From Corallincola sp. (GTDB lineage: Bacteria > Pseudomonadota > Gammaproteobacteria > Enterobacterales > Neiellaceae): a stretch of 6,176 bases of DNA. The position numbers were made by a program, and so were the translations under genes. The notes below the pieces were generated by a model. It was not told where the DNA came from. It did no database searches and saw only the letters and a program-made list of their open reading frames with translations. Position 1 is the stretch's first letter; every line of letters starts with the position of its first letter. The DNA is taken from the NCBI GenBank assembly GCA_017998495.1, contig JAGOCY010000091.1:1-6176 (forward strand). The letters run 5' to 3'. Positions 6,153 through 6,176 of this stretch are shown here, piece after piece.

Positions 6153-6176
6153 CTCAAAGCCCAGCCGGCGTCAGAC
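6135..6176 (+). CDS. Start of an unidentified gene downstream of azoR (first 14 codons, cut by right edge)
   Basis: An ATG one base after the azoreductase stop is preceded by GGAGG at a spacing of 6 bases, a strong Shine-Dalgarno. The 14 codons to the window end are open (MQILQRLKAQPASD). This is too short to recognise a family. The tight spacing suggests an operon with azoR, and the start region lies in a perfect inverted repeat. It could still be a chance open stretch, though start, spacing and Shine-Dalgarno together make a real gene likely. Confidence 0.55.
   Translation, partial: MQILQRLKAQPASD

Noticed and set aside
1..6176. tRNA, rRNA, CRISPR arrays, insertion sequences, attachment sites
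   Set aside because: No repeat-spacer pattern, terminal inverted repeats, transposase motifs or tRNA-like arms were seen; nearly all the sequence is accounted for by the genes listed.

Overview
The window looks like a chromosomal segment of a GC-rich gammaproteobacterium. The grounds are a proteobacterial-type RND efflux operon, an AzoR-type azoreductase with strong E. coli-like motifs, and a membrane protein with degenerate GGDEF and EAL domains that resembles CsrD and LapD. No genus can be named from the sequence alone. There are no RNA genes, insertion sequences, CRISPR arrays or other mobile-element signs, and coding density is high.

Left part (1-2324, minus strand): a two-gene efflux operon. 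A GTG-started membrane fusion protein (410 aa) is followed, through a 4-base ATGA stop/start overlap, by an RND permease whose first 365 residues are present before it runs off the left edge.

Middle (2325-4503): a 225-bp divergent regulatory region separates the efflux operon from a 636-aa inner-membrane protein on the plus strand. This protein has two transmembrane segments around a short periplasmic sensor region, then a GGDEF domain reading NSSDF and an EAL domain reading ELM. Most residues needed for cyclic-di-GMP synthesis or hydrolysis are replaced, so it should act as a receptor or adaptor and not as an enzyme. The divergent region and its edge carry four copies of the octamer TGATCGCC; three of them, at 34-35 bp intervals, surround the likely promoter of this gene. 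A hairpin closes the gene and overlaps the end of the convergent regulator gene.

Right part (4485-6176): a LysR-family regulator (minus) is divergent from a gene for an FMN-dependent NADH azoreductase (plus), the usual arrangement of a regulator and its target. One base after the azoreductase stop, another gene begins that is cut by the window edge after 14 codons. Its Shine-Dalgarno sequence lies in one arm of a perfect 10-bp inverted repeat whose loop holds the start codon, which suggests translational control.

No clearly new multi-gene system is visible. The points most worth a second look are the degenerate GGDEF-EAL protein with its octamer array, and the start-codon hairpin at the right edge.
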